NCBI GenBank assembly: GCA_023389095.1
Contig: JAEWFB010000473.1
Coordinates: 1 to 5,675, forward strand
Origin: Actinomycetes bacterium
GTDB taxonomy: Bacteria; Actinomycetota; Actinomycetes; Actinomycetales; Dermatophilaceae
Direction of reading: 5' to 3'
DNA: 5,675 nt
Shown piece after piece: positions 1-5,675 of the stretch. The notes below the pieces were generated by a model. That model saw nothing but the letters and a program-made list of their open reading frames with translations, did no database searches and was not told where the DNA came from. The translations under genes were made by a program, and so were the position numbers. Each line of letters opens with the position of its first letter. Within the stretch, counting starts at the first letter, position 1.

Positions 1-637
1 GCCCGAACACGTGGGCCGCACCCGCCGGGCCGAGCAGCGGTGCCGTGACGTCGCAGAGGATGGTGACGCCGCGGGCCGGGGGCGGGCGCAGCGCTCCGAC
101 GTCGACGCGTGAGGCCGCGGCCAGCCCGAGGCCCCCGGGCCCGACGTCCCTGCCCGACGCGTCGAGGACGCGCAGACCGAGGGCGCGCAGGGCGCCGCTG
201 CCGCCGTCGGTCGACGCGGAGCCGCCGACCGCGAGCGTCACCTCCGCCACGCCGACCTCCAGGGCGGCGGCGAGCACCCGGCCCAGGACGTCGGTGTCGG
301 CACCGCCCGGGTCGCCGGTGCCGACGAGGGGCAGGCCGCAGCACTCGGCCAGCTCGACGACGGCCCGGTCGCCGACCGTCGCCCAGCGGGCCCGGTGCTC
401 GCGGGCGCCGGGCAGGCGCACCGACTCCACGCGCACGACGGCCCGCTCGGAGGCGAGGACCGCGTCGAGCGTGCCCTCGCCGCCGTCGGCCATCGGGACC
501 TCGACGACGACGTCGTCGGGTCGGGCCCGGCGCCAGCCGCGGGCCAGCGCCGAGGCGACCTCCGGCGCGGTCGCGCTGCCCTTGAAGGAGTCGGGCGCGA
601 CGACCACCCGCAGCGGTCGGGCGCCCCTCACGGCCAC
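1..637 (-). CDS. Glycerate kinase, type 1 (GlxK/GarK family), C-terminus cut by window edge
   Basis: Predicted to phosphorylate D-glycerate with ATP in the cytoplasm, giving 2- or 3-phosphoglycerate for lower glycolysis. About 212 residues are visible, a little over half of the roughly 370-380 usual for the family; the rest lies beyond the left edge, and the frame is open to the edge. Family hallmarks seen, numbered from GTG at 637: APDSFKG (14-20) near the N-terminus, PMADGGEGT (48-56), VGGSASTDGG (about 137-146), and CDVTAPLLGPAGAAHVFG (from 195), where the family normally continues into PQKGA. The start lies 4 bases after the isomerase stop; GTG at 631 is an equally possible start. Neither has a clear Shine-Dalgarno sequence, so translation is probably coupled to the upstream gene. 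As last visible gene of the operon it suggests that the pathway yields glycerate. Family assignment is firm; the start and the phosphorylated position (2 or 3) are uncertain. Confidence 0.93.
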   Translation of the reverse strand, partial: MAVRGARPLRVVVAPDSFKGSATAPEVASALARGWRRARPDDVVVEVPMADGGEGTLDAVLASERAVVRVESVRLPGAREHRARWATVGDRAVVELAECCGLPLVGTGDPGGADTDVLGRVLAAALEVGVAEVTLAVGGSASTDGGSGALRALGLRVLDASGRDVGPGGLGLAAASRVDVGALRPPPARGVTILCDVTAPLLGPAGAAHVFG

Positions 638-641
638 ACCG

Positions 642-1523
642 TCAGAGCCACGGCGCCACGAGCGCGTCGTAGCGCTGCCGCATCTGGGCGAGCACCTCGT
701 CCGGGTCGCGCGACCAGATGTCGGCGTTGAAGATCTCGACCTCGACGTCACCGGCGTAGCCGGCGCGCGTCACGGCTCGGGTCCATCGCTCGAAGTCGAT
801 GTGGCCGTCGCCCATCATGCCGCGCGACAGCAGCGCCCCCTCGGGGATCGGGAGGTTGAAGTCGCACACCTGGTAGGAGCTGATCCGGCCCTCGCGGCCG
901 GCCCGCTCGACCATGGCCTCCGCGGCCGGGTCCCAGAAGACGTGGAAGGTGTCGACGACGACGCCGACGGCGGCCGGGTCGTGGTCGGCGGCGAGGTCGA
1001 GCGCCTGCTCGAGCGTCGAGATGACGGCCCGGTCGGCGACGAACATCGGGTGCAGCGGCTCGAGCGCGAGCCGGACGCCGCGGTCTGCCGCGTACGGGGC
1101 GAGATCACCGATGCGTTCGGCGACGCGCTGGCGGGCGCCCCGCAGGTCGAGGTCGCCCTCGGGCAGGCCACCGGCCACGACGACGAGCTCGGGAGCCCCC
1201 AGCGCTGCCGCCTCGTCGATCGCCCGCCGGTTGTCCTCCACGGCGGCCGCGATGCCGTCGGGGTCCGCGGCGGTGAAGAACCCACCCCGGCACAGCGACG
1301 AGGCGCGCAGGCCGGTGTCGCGCAGCCGACGGGCCGCCGCCCCGAGCCCGGCCTCCTCGACCTTGTCGCGCCACAGGCCGAGCGCGGGCACGTCCAGACG
1401 AAGAGCGAGGTCGACGGCCTCGTCGAAGGAGAGACGTTGCGTCGTCATCGTGTTGAGCGAGAGCCGTTGCGCCGCAGACAGTTTCATGTCCAGCGCCGTG
1501 CCCGTCGGTGATGCCTGGCTCAC
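642..1523 (-). CDS. Sugar phosphate isomerase/epimerase (xylose isomerase-like TIM barrel)
   Basis: A 293-residue single-domain protein of the AP-endonuclease-2/xylose isomerase-like TIM-barrel family, whose members are usually metal-dependent isomerases, epimerases, dehydratases or eliminases acting on sugars and keto-acids such as hydroxypyruvate. Likely metal-site residues, from family knowledge, are E155 in LALEPLH, D191 and H194 in VVDTFHVFWDP, the QVCD segment at 218-221, and E263 in EVEIFN. GDGHIDF at 238-244 matches the usual G-x-G-x-I-D-F turn. I chose GTG at 1523 because its GTGA overlaps the stop of the DUF993 gene by 4 bases and GGGAGG lies 4 bases upstream. A GTG at 1535 would put that motif inside the gene; ATG codons at residues 13 and 26 are other options, and the first 25 or so residues look unstructured. 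No signal peptide is visible, so it is probably cytoplasmic. Its true substrate cannot be read from the sequence; despite the family name it need not act on a phosphate. Confidence 0.9.
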   Translation of the reverse strand: MSQASPTGTALDMKLSAAQRLSLNTMTTQRLSFDEAVDLALRLDVPALGLWRDKVEEAGLGAAARRLRDTGLRASSLCRGGFFTAADPDGIAAAVEDNRRAIDEAAALGAPELVVVAGGLPEGDLDLRGARQRVAERIGDLAPYAADRGVRLALEPLHPMFVADRAVISTLEQALDLAADHDPAAVGVVVDTFHVFWDPAAEAMVERAGREGRISSYQVCDFNLPIPEGALLSRGMMGDGHIDFERWTRAVTRAGYAGDVEVEIFNADIWSRDPDEVLAQMRQRYDALVAPWL

Positions 1524-2701
1524 GGCGCCTCCCACCCGTTGGCGGCGAGCCAGGCCGTGACGCGCCGGGCCGCCAGCTCCGGATCGACCACGAGACCGGC
1601 CTCCTCGGCCAGCTCGAGCGCCCGCACGAGGTGCAGCACCGACCGGCCCGTCGACAGGCCGCCGACCATCTGGAAGCCGGGCTGTCGGCCGTTGACCCAG
1701 GCGAGGAAGGCGATGCCGGTCTTGTAGAAGCGCGTCGGGGCGGCGAACACGTGTCGCCCGAGCTCACGCGTCGACTCGAGCACCTCGCGGGCCGTGGCCT
1801 CGTCACCGCGGTCGAGCGCCTGCAGGGCGGTGGACGCCGCGGGCGCGATGGCCGCGAAGATGCCGAGCAACGCGTCGGAGTGCACGCCGTCCTCGTCGTC
1901 GCAGACCAGCTCGGGGTAGTTGAAGTCGTCGCCGGTGTAGAGCCGCACCCCGTCCGGCAGTGAGCGGCGCAGGCGTCGCTCGTGGTCGGCGTCGAGGAGC
2001 GACACCTTGACCCCGTCGACGCGGGCAGCGTTGCGGGACAGCAGGTCCAGGAACGTGGCGGTGGCGGTGTCGAGGTCGCGGCTCCCCCAGTAGCCGGCGA
2101 GCTCGGGGTCGAACATCTCACCGAGCCAGTGCAGGATGACCGGCGCGGACGCGGCGTCGAGCGCCTCCTCGTAGACGCGGAGGTAGTCCTCGGGGGAGGT
2201 GGCCGCGCGGGCCAGGGCCCGCGAGGCCATGAGGATGACGCCGCTGCCGGCGGCCTCGACGACCTTGACCTGCTCGGCGTACGCCCCGACGACGGCGGCG
2301 AGCCCGTCGCGGTCGGCGGTGGCGCGTGCCGGGTCGAGGTGGTCGGTGCCCGCGCCGGAGGCGATCCGGCCCCCGACGCGCTGGGCCTCGGCGGCGGAGC
2401 GCTCGACGAGCTCGTGGGTGGCCGCCCAGTCCAGGCCCATGCCGCGCTGGGCCGTGTCCATCGCCTCGGCGACGCCGAGGCCCCACGACCACAGGTCGCG
2501 GCGCAGCTCGAGCGTGGCGTCCCAGTCGACGTCGGCCGGCGTCCCGGGAGTGCTGTCGGCGAGCACCCGTGGAACCACGTGCGCGGCCGCGTAGGCGACG
2601 CGCGAGGTGATCGGGGCGTCGGGGCGCACCCAGTCGCGCGGCCCCGCCAGCTCGAGCACGCGTCTGCCGCCCGACTCGGTGGGGACGACGAGGCGGGTCA
2701 C
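1520..2701 (-). CDS. DUF993 family protein (dihydrodipicolinate synthase/NAL superfamily, aldolase-like)
   Basis: A 393-residue protein that I recognise as the DUF993 group of the dihydrodipicolinate synthase/N-acetylneuraminate lyase superfamily, which are TIM-barrel Schiff-base aldolases or lyases. K232 in DGVKVS is followed by LYTGDDFNY (254-262), matching the superfamily pattern of Schiff-base lysine (G-[IV]-K) and later G-D-D. Other notable blocks are GSGVILMASRALAR (152-165), ILHWLGEMFDP (189-199) and RFYKTGIAFLAW (324-335). It is about 100 residues longer than a standard DapA (near 300), and the usual Y-N-x-P tyrosine motif is not obvious; HWLGEMF seems to occupy that region. It is therefore unlikely to be the lysine-biosynthesis DapA. 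GTG at 2701 was chosen because its GTGA overlaps the oxidoreductase stop and GGAG lies 8 bases upstream. Role in the operon, by inference: C-C cleavage or dehydration of a keto sugar acid made by its neighbours. No reaction can be assigned with confidence. Confidence 0.9.
   Translation of the reverse strand: MTRLVVPTESGGRRVLELAGPRDWVRPDAPITSRVAYAAAHVVPRVLADSTPGTPADVDWDATLELRRDLWSWGLGVAEAMDTAQRGMGLDWAATHELVERSAAEAQRVGGRIASGAGTDHLDPARATADRDGLAAVVGAYAEQVKVVEAAGSGVILMASRALARAATSPEDYLRVYEEALDAASAPVILHWLGEMFDPELAGYWGSRDLDTATATFLDLLSRNAARVDGVKVSLLDADHERRLRRSLPDGVRLYTGDDFNYPELVCDDEDGVHSDALLGIFAAIAPAASTALQALDRGDEATAREVLESTRELGRHVFAAPTRFYKTGIAFLAWVNGRQPGFQMVGGLSTGRSVLHLVRALELAEEAGLVVDPELAARRVTAWLAANGWEAP
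1528..1533 (-). promoter_or_regulatory. Ribosome binding site deciding the isomerase start
   Basis: GGGAGG on the minus strand lies 4 bases before GTG at 1523, within the end of the DUF993 gene. It argues for the overlapping GTGA start at 1523 rather than the GTG at 1535, which would place the motif inside the gene. Confidence 0.6.
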
Positions 2702-3855
2702 GGCGCGAGCTCCGGCACCTCGAGCCGGCGGCCCGTCGCCGACGACTCGAGCCCGAGCGTCGCGAGCTGCACGCCGCGGGCCCCCGAGAGGAAGTCGTAG
2801 CGGTGCGGCCGGTCAGCGAGGACGTCGCGGAGGTACTCCTCCCACTGCGCGCGGAAGCCGTTGACCGGAACCGCGTTGTCGGGGATGTCGATCCACTGCT
2901 CGCGGAACGACTGCGTCTCGGGCAGGTCGGGGTTCCACACCGGCTTCGGCGTCGCGCTGCGCGGCTGGGCGACGCACCGGTGCAGCCCGGCGACCGCCGA
3001 CCCGTGCGTGCCGTCGACCTGGAACTCGACGAGCTCGTCGCGGTACACCCGGACCGCCCACGAGGAGTTGATCTGGGCGATGATCCCGTCGCCGACCTCG
3101 AAGATGCCGTAGGCGGCGTCGTCGGCGGTCGCGGGGTAGGCCTTGCCCTGCTCGTCCCAGCGCTCGGGGATGTGGGTGGCGGTGCGGGCCGTGACGGCAC
3201 GGACCGGACCGAGGATGCCCTCGAGCACGTAGTTCCAGTGGCAGAACATGTCGACGGCGATGCCGCCACCGTCCTCGGCGCGGTAGTTCCAGCTGGGCCG
3301 CTGGGCCGGCTGGAGGTCGCCCTCGAACACCCAGTAGCCGAACTCCCCACGCAGGGAGAGGATCCGGCCGAAGAAGCCCTCGTCGACGAGGCGGCGCAGC
3401 TTGACGAGGCCCGGCAGGTAGAGCTTGTCGTGGACGACGCCCGCGACGACGCCCGACTCCCGGGCCACCGTGGCCAGGCCGAGTGCCTCCTCGACCGTCT
3501 CGGCGGTCGGCTTCTCGGTGTACACGTGCTTGCCGGCGCGCATCGCCCGGGTCAGCGCGTCGACGCGTCGGCTGGTGACCTGGGCGTCGAAGTAGATGTC
3601 GACGCTGTCGTCCGCCAGGACGGCGTCGACGTCGGTCGACCACTCGTCGACGCCGTGGCGGGCCGCGAGCTCGGCGAGCTTCTCGGCGTTGCGGCCCAGC
3701 AGGATCGGCTCGACGCCGACGCGCGAGCCGTCGGGCAGCTCGAGGCCGCCCTCGTCGCGGATGGCGAGGATCGAGCGCACGAGGTGCTGGCGGTAGCCCA
3801 TGCGGCCGGTGACGCCGTTGAGGGCGACCCGCAGGGTCTTGGGGTTTTCGGGCAT
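2698..3855 (-). CDS. Gfo/Idh/MocA family NAD(P)-dependent oxidoreductase
   Basis: A 385-residue cytoplasmic dehydrogenase of the glucose-fructose oxidoreductase/inositol dehydrogenase/MocA family, which oxidises or reduces a hydroxyl or keto group on sugars, polyols or related compounds. The N-terminal Rossmann domain begins with GVTGRMG (14-20). Strand beta-2 ends in LLGRN (52-56) with no acidic residue, which hints at NADP rather than NAD (inference). The family EKP motif is at 114-116, with K115 the expected catalytic lysine. HDKLYLPG (142-149) and RPSWNYRAEDGGGIAVDMFCHW (186-207) follow; D202 and H206 sit where the catalytic Asp and His of the family usually lie. There is no signal peptide or Tat motif. 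ATG at 3855 is well supported by GAAGGA 6 bases upstream. It is the first gene after the 81-base gap, and its stop overlaps the DUF993 start by 4 bases. The family is certain, the substrate unknown; conserved pairing with a DUF993 gene is my recollection of related actinobacterial loci. Confidence 0.94.
   Translation of the reverse strand: MPENPKTLRVALNGVTGRMGYRQHLVRSILAIRDEGGLELPDGSRVGVEPILLGRNAEKLAELAARHGVDEWSTDVDAVLADDSVDIYFDAQVTSRRVDALTRAMRAGKHVYTEKPTAETVEEALGLATVARESGVVAGVVHDKLYLPGLVKLRRLVDEGFFGRILSLRGEFGYWVFEGDLQPAQRPSWNYRAEDGGGIAVDMFCHWNYVLEGILGPVRAVTARTATHIPERWDEQGKAYPATADDAAYGIFEVGDGIIAQINSSWAVRVYRDELVEFQVDGTHGSAVAGLHRCVAQPRSATPKPVWNPDLPETQSFREQWIDIPDNAVPVNGFRAQWEEYLRDVLADRPHRYDFLSGARGVQLATLGLESSATGRRLEVPELAP
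2710..2713 (-). promoter_or_regulatory. Ribosome binding site of the DUF993 gene
   Basis: A short GGAG on the minus strand, 8 bases before GTG at 2701 and inside the end of the oxidoreductase gene. It is a modest match, consistent with a start that is also translationally coupled through the 4-base overlap. Confidence 0.45.
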
Positions 3856-3861
3856 GGTGGG

Positions 3862-3867
3862 TCCTTC
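3862..3867 (-). promoter_or_regulatory. Ribosome binding site of the Gfo/Idh/MocA gene
   Basis: GAAGGA on the minus strand, 6 bases before ATG at 3855. It is the only start in the operon with both an ATG and an independent Shine-Dalgarno site outside any coding sequence. This suits the first gene of an enzyme block that can be translated without coupling. Confidence 0.7.
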
Positions 3868-3879
3868 GGTCGTGGCGGG

Positions 3880-3916
3880 AGGCGTGACGAGGCGTGAGAG
3901 GCGACGGGAAGGCGTG
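3880..3916. repeat. Short phased repeat AGGCGTG in the gap between transporter and enzyme genes
   Basis: Read on the plus strand, AGGCGTG occurs at 3880-3886, 3890-3896 and 3910-3916, with a degenerate copy AGGCGAC at 3899-3905. The steps are 10, 9 and 11 bases, close to one helical turn each. The repeat fills much of the only real gap in the window (3856-3936), just upstream of the oxidoreductase ribosome site. It could be a regulator-binding array or simply low-complexity GC-rich sequence. I see no clear promoter boxes or strong terminator here. Confidence 0.4.
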
Positions 3917-3936
3917 TCGCGGAGGGCCGGAGCGGG

Positions 3937-4752
3937 TCAGTCGACCTCGCCCGAGGTGCCGAGCAGCTCGCGCACCGTCGTCGTCAGGTCCTGGAACACG
4001 GGGTCGGCCATCGTCTCGGCGTAGACGCGGTGGCGCGGCAGGGCGACGTCGAGCTCCCGCAGCACCCGCCCGGGTCGCGGGCTCATGACGACGACGCGGT
4101 TTGCCAGGTACACGGCCTCGGGCACCGAGTGCGTCACGAGGAGCACGGTCGTGCCGGTCTCGGCCCAGATGCGGTGCAGCTCGACGTTCATCCGTTCGCG
4201 CGTCAGGGCGTCGAGGGCGCCGAACGGCTCGTCCATGAGGAGCACCTCGGGCTCGTGGAGCAGCGCCCGGCACAGCGAGACCCGCTGCTGCATGCCGCCG
4301 GACAGCTCGTGCGGCAGGGCCCCCTCGAAGCCCTCGAGGCCGGTCATGGCGATGAGCTCGCGCGCCCGGGAGCGGGCCTTGTCGCGGGCCATGCCGCGCA
4401 TCTCGGCCTGGAGCAGGATGTTGCCCTCGACGGTGCGCCACTCGAGCAGGGCGGCGCGCTGGAAGACGTAGCCGATGTCGGGGCGCGGCCCGGTGACGGT
4501 CGTGCCGTTGAGCACGACGTCGCCCCGGGACGGGCGGGTCAGGCCGGCGACCGCCTTGAGCAGCGTCGACTTGCCGCAGCCGGAGGGCCCGGCGATGCTG
4601 ACGAACTCGCCGCGCTCCACGGTGAGGTCGATGCCCTCGAGGGCCGTGACCTCGCCGCGCTTCGAGGCGAACCGGATGTGCAGGTCGTGGACCTCGAGCG
4701 CGTGCGCCGCGGCCGGCCCGGTGCGGGCTGGGTCGGTGATCGTCGCGGACAC
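3937..4752 (-). CDS. ABC transporter ATP-binding protein (SsuB/TauB/ThiZ-like)
   Basis: The 271-residue ATPase subunit of an importer of the nitrate/sulfonate/taurine/thiamine-precursor type; it would drive uptake at the inner face of the membrane. All nucleotide-binding motifs are intact: Walker A GPSGCGKST (55-63), Q-loop Q98 in GYVFQRAALLEW, signature LSGGMQQR (150-157), Walker B VLLMDEP (170-176), D-loop GALD (178-181) and switch H208 in VTHS. The phrases LLEWRTVEGNI and HSVPEAVYLANRVVVMSPRPGR are typical of SsuB/TauB-like subunits. Two GTG starts compete. GTG at 4761 overlaps the stop of the binding-protein gene as GTGA but sits directly against the ribosome site. GTG at 4752 has AGGGGAG 8 bases upstream and is preferred; it adds only three residues fewer. 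A longer open frame to 4935 merely runs over the binding-protein gene. A permease partner is not in the window, which is unusual for the immediate neighbour position. Confidence 0.94.
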   Translation of the reverse strand: MSATITDPARTGPAAAHALEVHDLHIRFASKRGEVTALEGIDLTVERGEFVSIAGPSGCGKSTLLKAVAGLTRPSRGDVVLNGTTVTGPRPDIGYVFQRAALLEWRTVEGNILLQAEMRGMARDKARSRARELIAMTGLEGFEGALPHELSGGMQQRVSLCRALLHEPEVLLMDEPFGALDALTRERMNVELHRIWAETGTTVLLVTHSVPEAVYLANRVVVMSPRPGRVLRELDVALPRHRVYAETMADPVFQDLTTTVRELLGTSGEVD

Positions 4753-4757
4753 GGTGG

Positions 4758-5675
4758 TCACTCCCCTGCCGGCTGGAAGGCGCTGTCGTAGTAGGCGCTG
4801 CGCTCCTTGGCGGCGCCGAGCAGCCCGGCCGAGGACAGCACCTGGATCGTCGAGTCCCAGTCGGCGTCGGCGTCGACACCCGGCGCCTGGCCCTGGGTGC
4901 TCTTGGTGTGGAGCAGCGTGATCGTCTGCTTCCACTGCTCGAGCAGGACGTCCTTCTTCGGCATCTGCGGGTCCTTGCCCGCCATCGACGCCACGGCGCC
5001 CTCGGGGTCCTTCTCGGCGGCGGCGAACGCCTCGCTCGTGGCGGCGACCATCTTCTTGGCGAGGTCGGCCTTGGAGCCGATCGTCGCGTCGGAGGCGATG
5101 AGGCCGTTGCTGTAGAAGTTGAGGCCGACGTCGGAGTAGCGCAGGTAGCGCATCTCCTTGCCGCTCTTGGCCGCGATGGTCGGGCCCTGGTCGTGGGCGA
5201 AGCCGATGAGCCCGTCGACGCGTCCGCTGATGACGGCCGCGATCTTGCCGGCGGCGTCGAGGTTCTGCTGCTTGACGTCGCCCGCCTGCAGGCCGGCCTT
5301 CTGCAGGAAGATCGGGAAGGTCGTCGTGGGGGCGTCGCCGGCCGACACGGCGATGGTGCGGCCCTTGAGGTCGGCCGGGGTGTTGATGCCGCTGTCGGCG
5401 AAGACCTGCACGGCCGAGGGCGTCGTCTGCAGGAACACCCCGAGGCTCTTGATCTTGACGCCCTTGTCGATGTTCGACAGCACGGCCGGGGTGTCGGCCC
5501 AGCCGAAGTCGACCTGGTCGGCGCCGACGGCCTGGGCCGTCTTCGTCGAGCCCTGGCCGGCCTTGATGGTCAGGTTGATGCCGTGCTTGGCGAAGATGCC
5601 CTTGTCGACGCCGTAGTAGAACGGCGCGTGCTCGCCGTACGGGTACCAGTTGAGCATCAGGGTCACGTCGGTGCC
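4758..5675 (-). CDS. ABC transporter substrate-binding protein (NMT1/THI5-like, ThiY/SsuA type), N-terminus cut by window edge
   Basis: The extracytoplasmic solute receptor of an ABC importer. The 305 visible residues continue in frame past the right edge, so the start and the expected lipoprotein signal peptide lie outside; the GTG at 5666 is internal and not a real start. The visible part opens with VTLMLNWYPYGEHAPFYYG, the first strand and ligand-pocket loop typical of NMT1/THI5-like proteins. It goes on with VDKGIFAKHGINLTIKAGQGS, then QVDFGWADTPAV and DLKGRTIAVSAG, all classic for this fold of two alpha/beta lobes. The C-terminus ends in SAYYDSAFQPAGE. Members bind pyrimidine thiamine precursors, sulfonates, nitrate, aromatic acids and other small molecules, so the ligand is not predictable. 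Its stop lies 5 bases before the preferred start of the ATPase gene, showing they are one unit. By context the ligand may be the compound degraded by the downstream enzymes. Confidence 0.92.
   Translation of the reverse strand, partial: GTDVTLMLNWYPYGEHAPFYYGVDKGIFAKHGINLTIKAGQGSTKTAQAVGADQVDFGWADTPAVLSNIDKGVKIKSLGVFLQTTPSAVQVFADSGINTPADLKGRTIAVSAGDAPTTTFPIFLQKAGLQAGDVKQQNLDAAGKIAAVISGRVDGLIGFAHDQGPTIAAKSGKEMRYLRYSDVGLNFYSNGLIASDATIGSKADLAKKMVAATSEAFAAAEKDPEGAVASMAGKDPQMPKKDVLLEQWKQTITLLHTKSTQGQAPGVDADADWDSTIQVLSSAGLLGAAKERSAYYDSAFQPAGE
4761..4767 (-). promoter_or_regulatory. Ribosome binding site deciding the ABC ATPase start
   Basis: AGGGGAG on the minus strand ends 8 bases before GTG at 4752, good spacing, but it directly abuts or overlaps GTG at 4761. 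It therefore favours the downstream GTG as start. It lies inside the last codons of the substrate-binding protein gene. Confidence 0.6.

Noticed and set aside
45..1511. Long plus-strand open frame of 488 codons
   Set aside because: It is antisense to the glycerate kinase and isomerase, is rich in Arg, Pro, Ala and Thr with no recognisable domain, and reflects the lack of stop codons in high-GC sequence.
1520..2701. Lysine-biosynthesis dapA as the identity of the DUF993 gene
   Set aside because: The protein is about 100 residues too long, lacks the Y-N-x-P motif, and sits in a catabolic operon without other lysine genes.
2803..3897. Long plus-strand open frame of 364 codons opposite the oxidoreductase
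   Set aside because: Low-complexity composition (Val, Asp, Gly, Arg, Leu) and exact antisense position to a gene with clear family motifs; a GC-driven shadow.
3901..3920. Possible hairpin terminator GCGAC ... GTCGC in the intergenic gap
   Set aside because: The stem is only 5 bp with a 10-base loop and no T-run on either strand; too weak to call a terminator.
2813..4879. Minus-strand open frame of 688 codons spanning ATPase and oxidoreductase
   Set aside because: It is the wrong frame of two well-supported genes, extremely Arg/Pro-rich, and crosses the intergenic gap; no domain is recognisable.
4753..4935. N-terminal extension of the ATPase gene up to 4935
   Set aside because: The extra residues are an out-of-frame reading of the binding-protein 3' end, while GTG at 4752 has a well-spaced Shine-Dalgarno site.
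1..5675. CRISPR arrays, tRNA or rRNA genes, insertion sequences, phage genes
   Set aside because: No repeat-spacer pattern, RNA-gene signature, transposase or inverted terminal repeat was seen; the window is almost wholly covered by metabolic and transport genes on one strand.

Overview
The window is very GC-rich, has almost only G or C at third codon positions, and uses GTG starts freely. This and the protein types suggest an actinobacterium (a Micrococcales- or Propionibacteriales-like genome is plausible, but I cannot name the genus). All six genes I can support lie on the minus strand, so transcription runs from high to low coordinates. No convincing gene lies on the plus strand.

In transcription order the layout is: (1) an NMT1/ThiY/SsuA-type ABC transporter substrate-binding protein, cut at its N-terminus by the right edge (4758-5675); (2) an SsuB/TauB-type ABC ATPase (3937-4752), coupled to it; (3) an 81-base gap with a short, roughly 10-bp-phased AGGCGTG repeat; (4) a Gfo/Idh/MocA oxidoreductase (2698-3855); (5) a DUF993 protein of the dihydrodipicolinate synthase/N-acetylneuraminate lyase superfamily (1520-2701); (6) a xylose-isomerase-like TIM-barrel protein of the sugar phosphate isomerase/epimerase type (642-1523); (7) a type-1 glycerate kinase (1-637), cut at its C-terminus by the left edge and easy to miss because no stop codon lies in the window. 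Genes 4 to 7 overlap by 4 bases or are separated by only a few bases, so they very likely form one co-translated unit.

Together they read as a small-molecule uptake and catabolism operon: an importer, an NAD(P)-dependent dehydrogenase, a TIM-barrel isomerase/epimerase, a Schiff-base aldolase-like enzyme, and a kinase that would feed glycerate into lower glycolysis. The substrate is not identifiable from sequence. The most interesting point is the combination of DUF993, Gfo/Idh/MocA and isomerase with a glycerate kinase and an NMT1-type importer, which suggests an undescribed route from a sugar or sugar acid to pyruvate and glycerate. That route is inference. The transporter permease is not in the window and must lie upstream of position 5675 or elsewhere.
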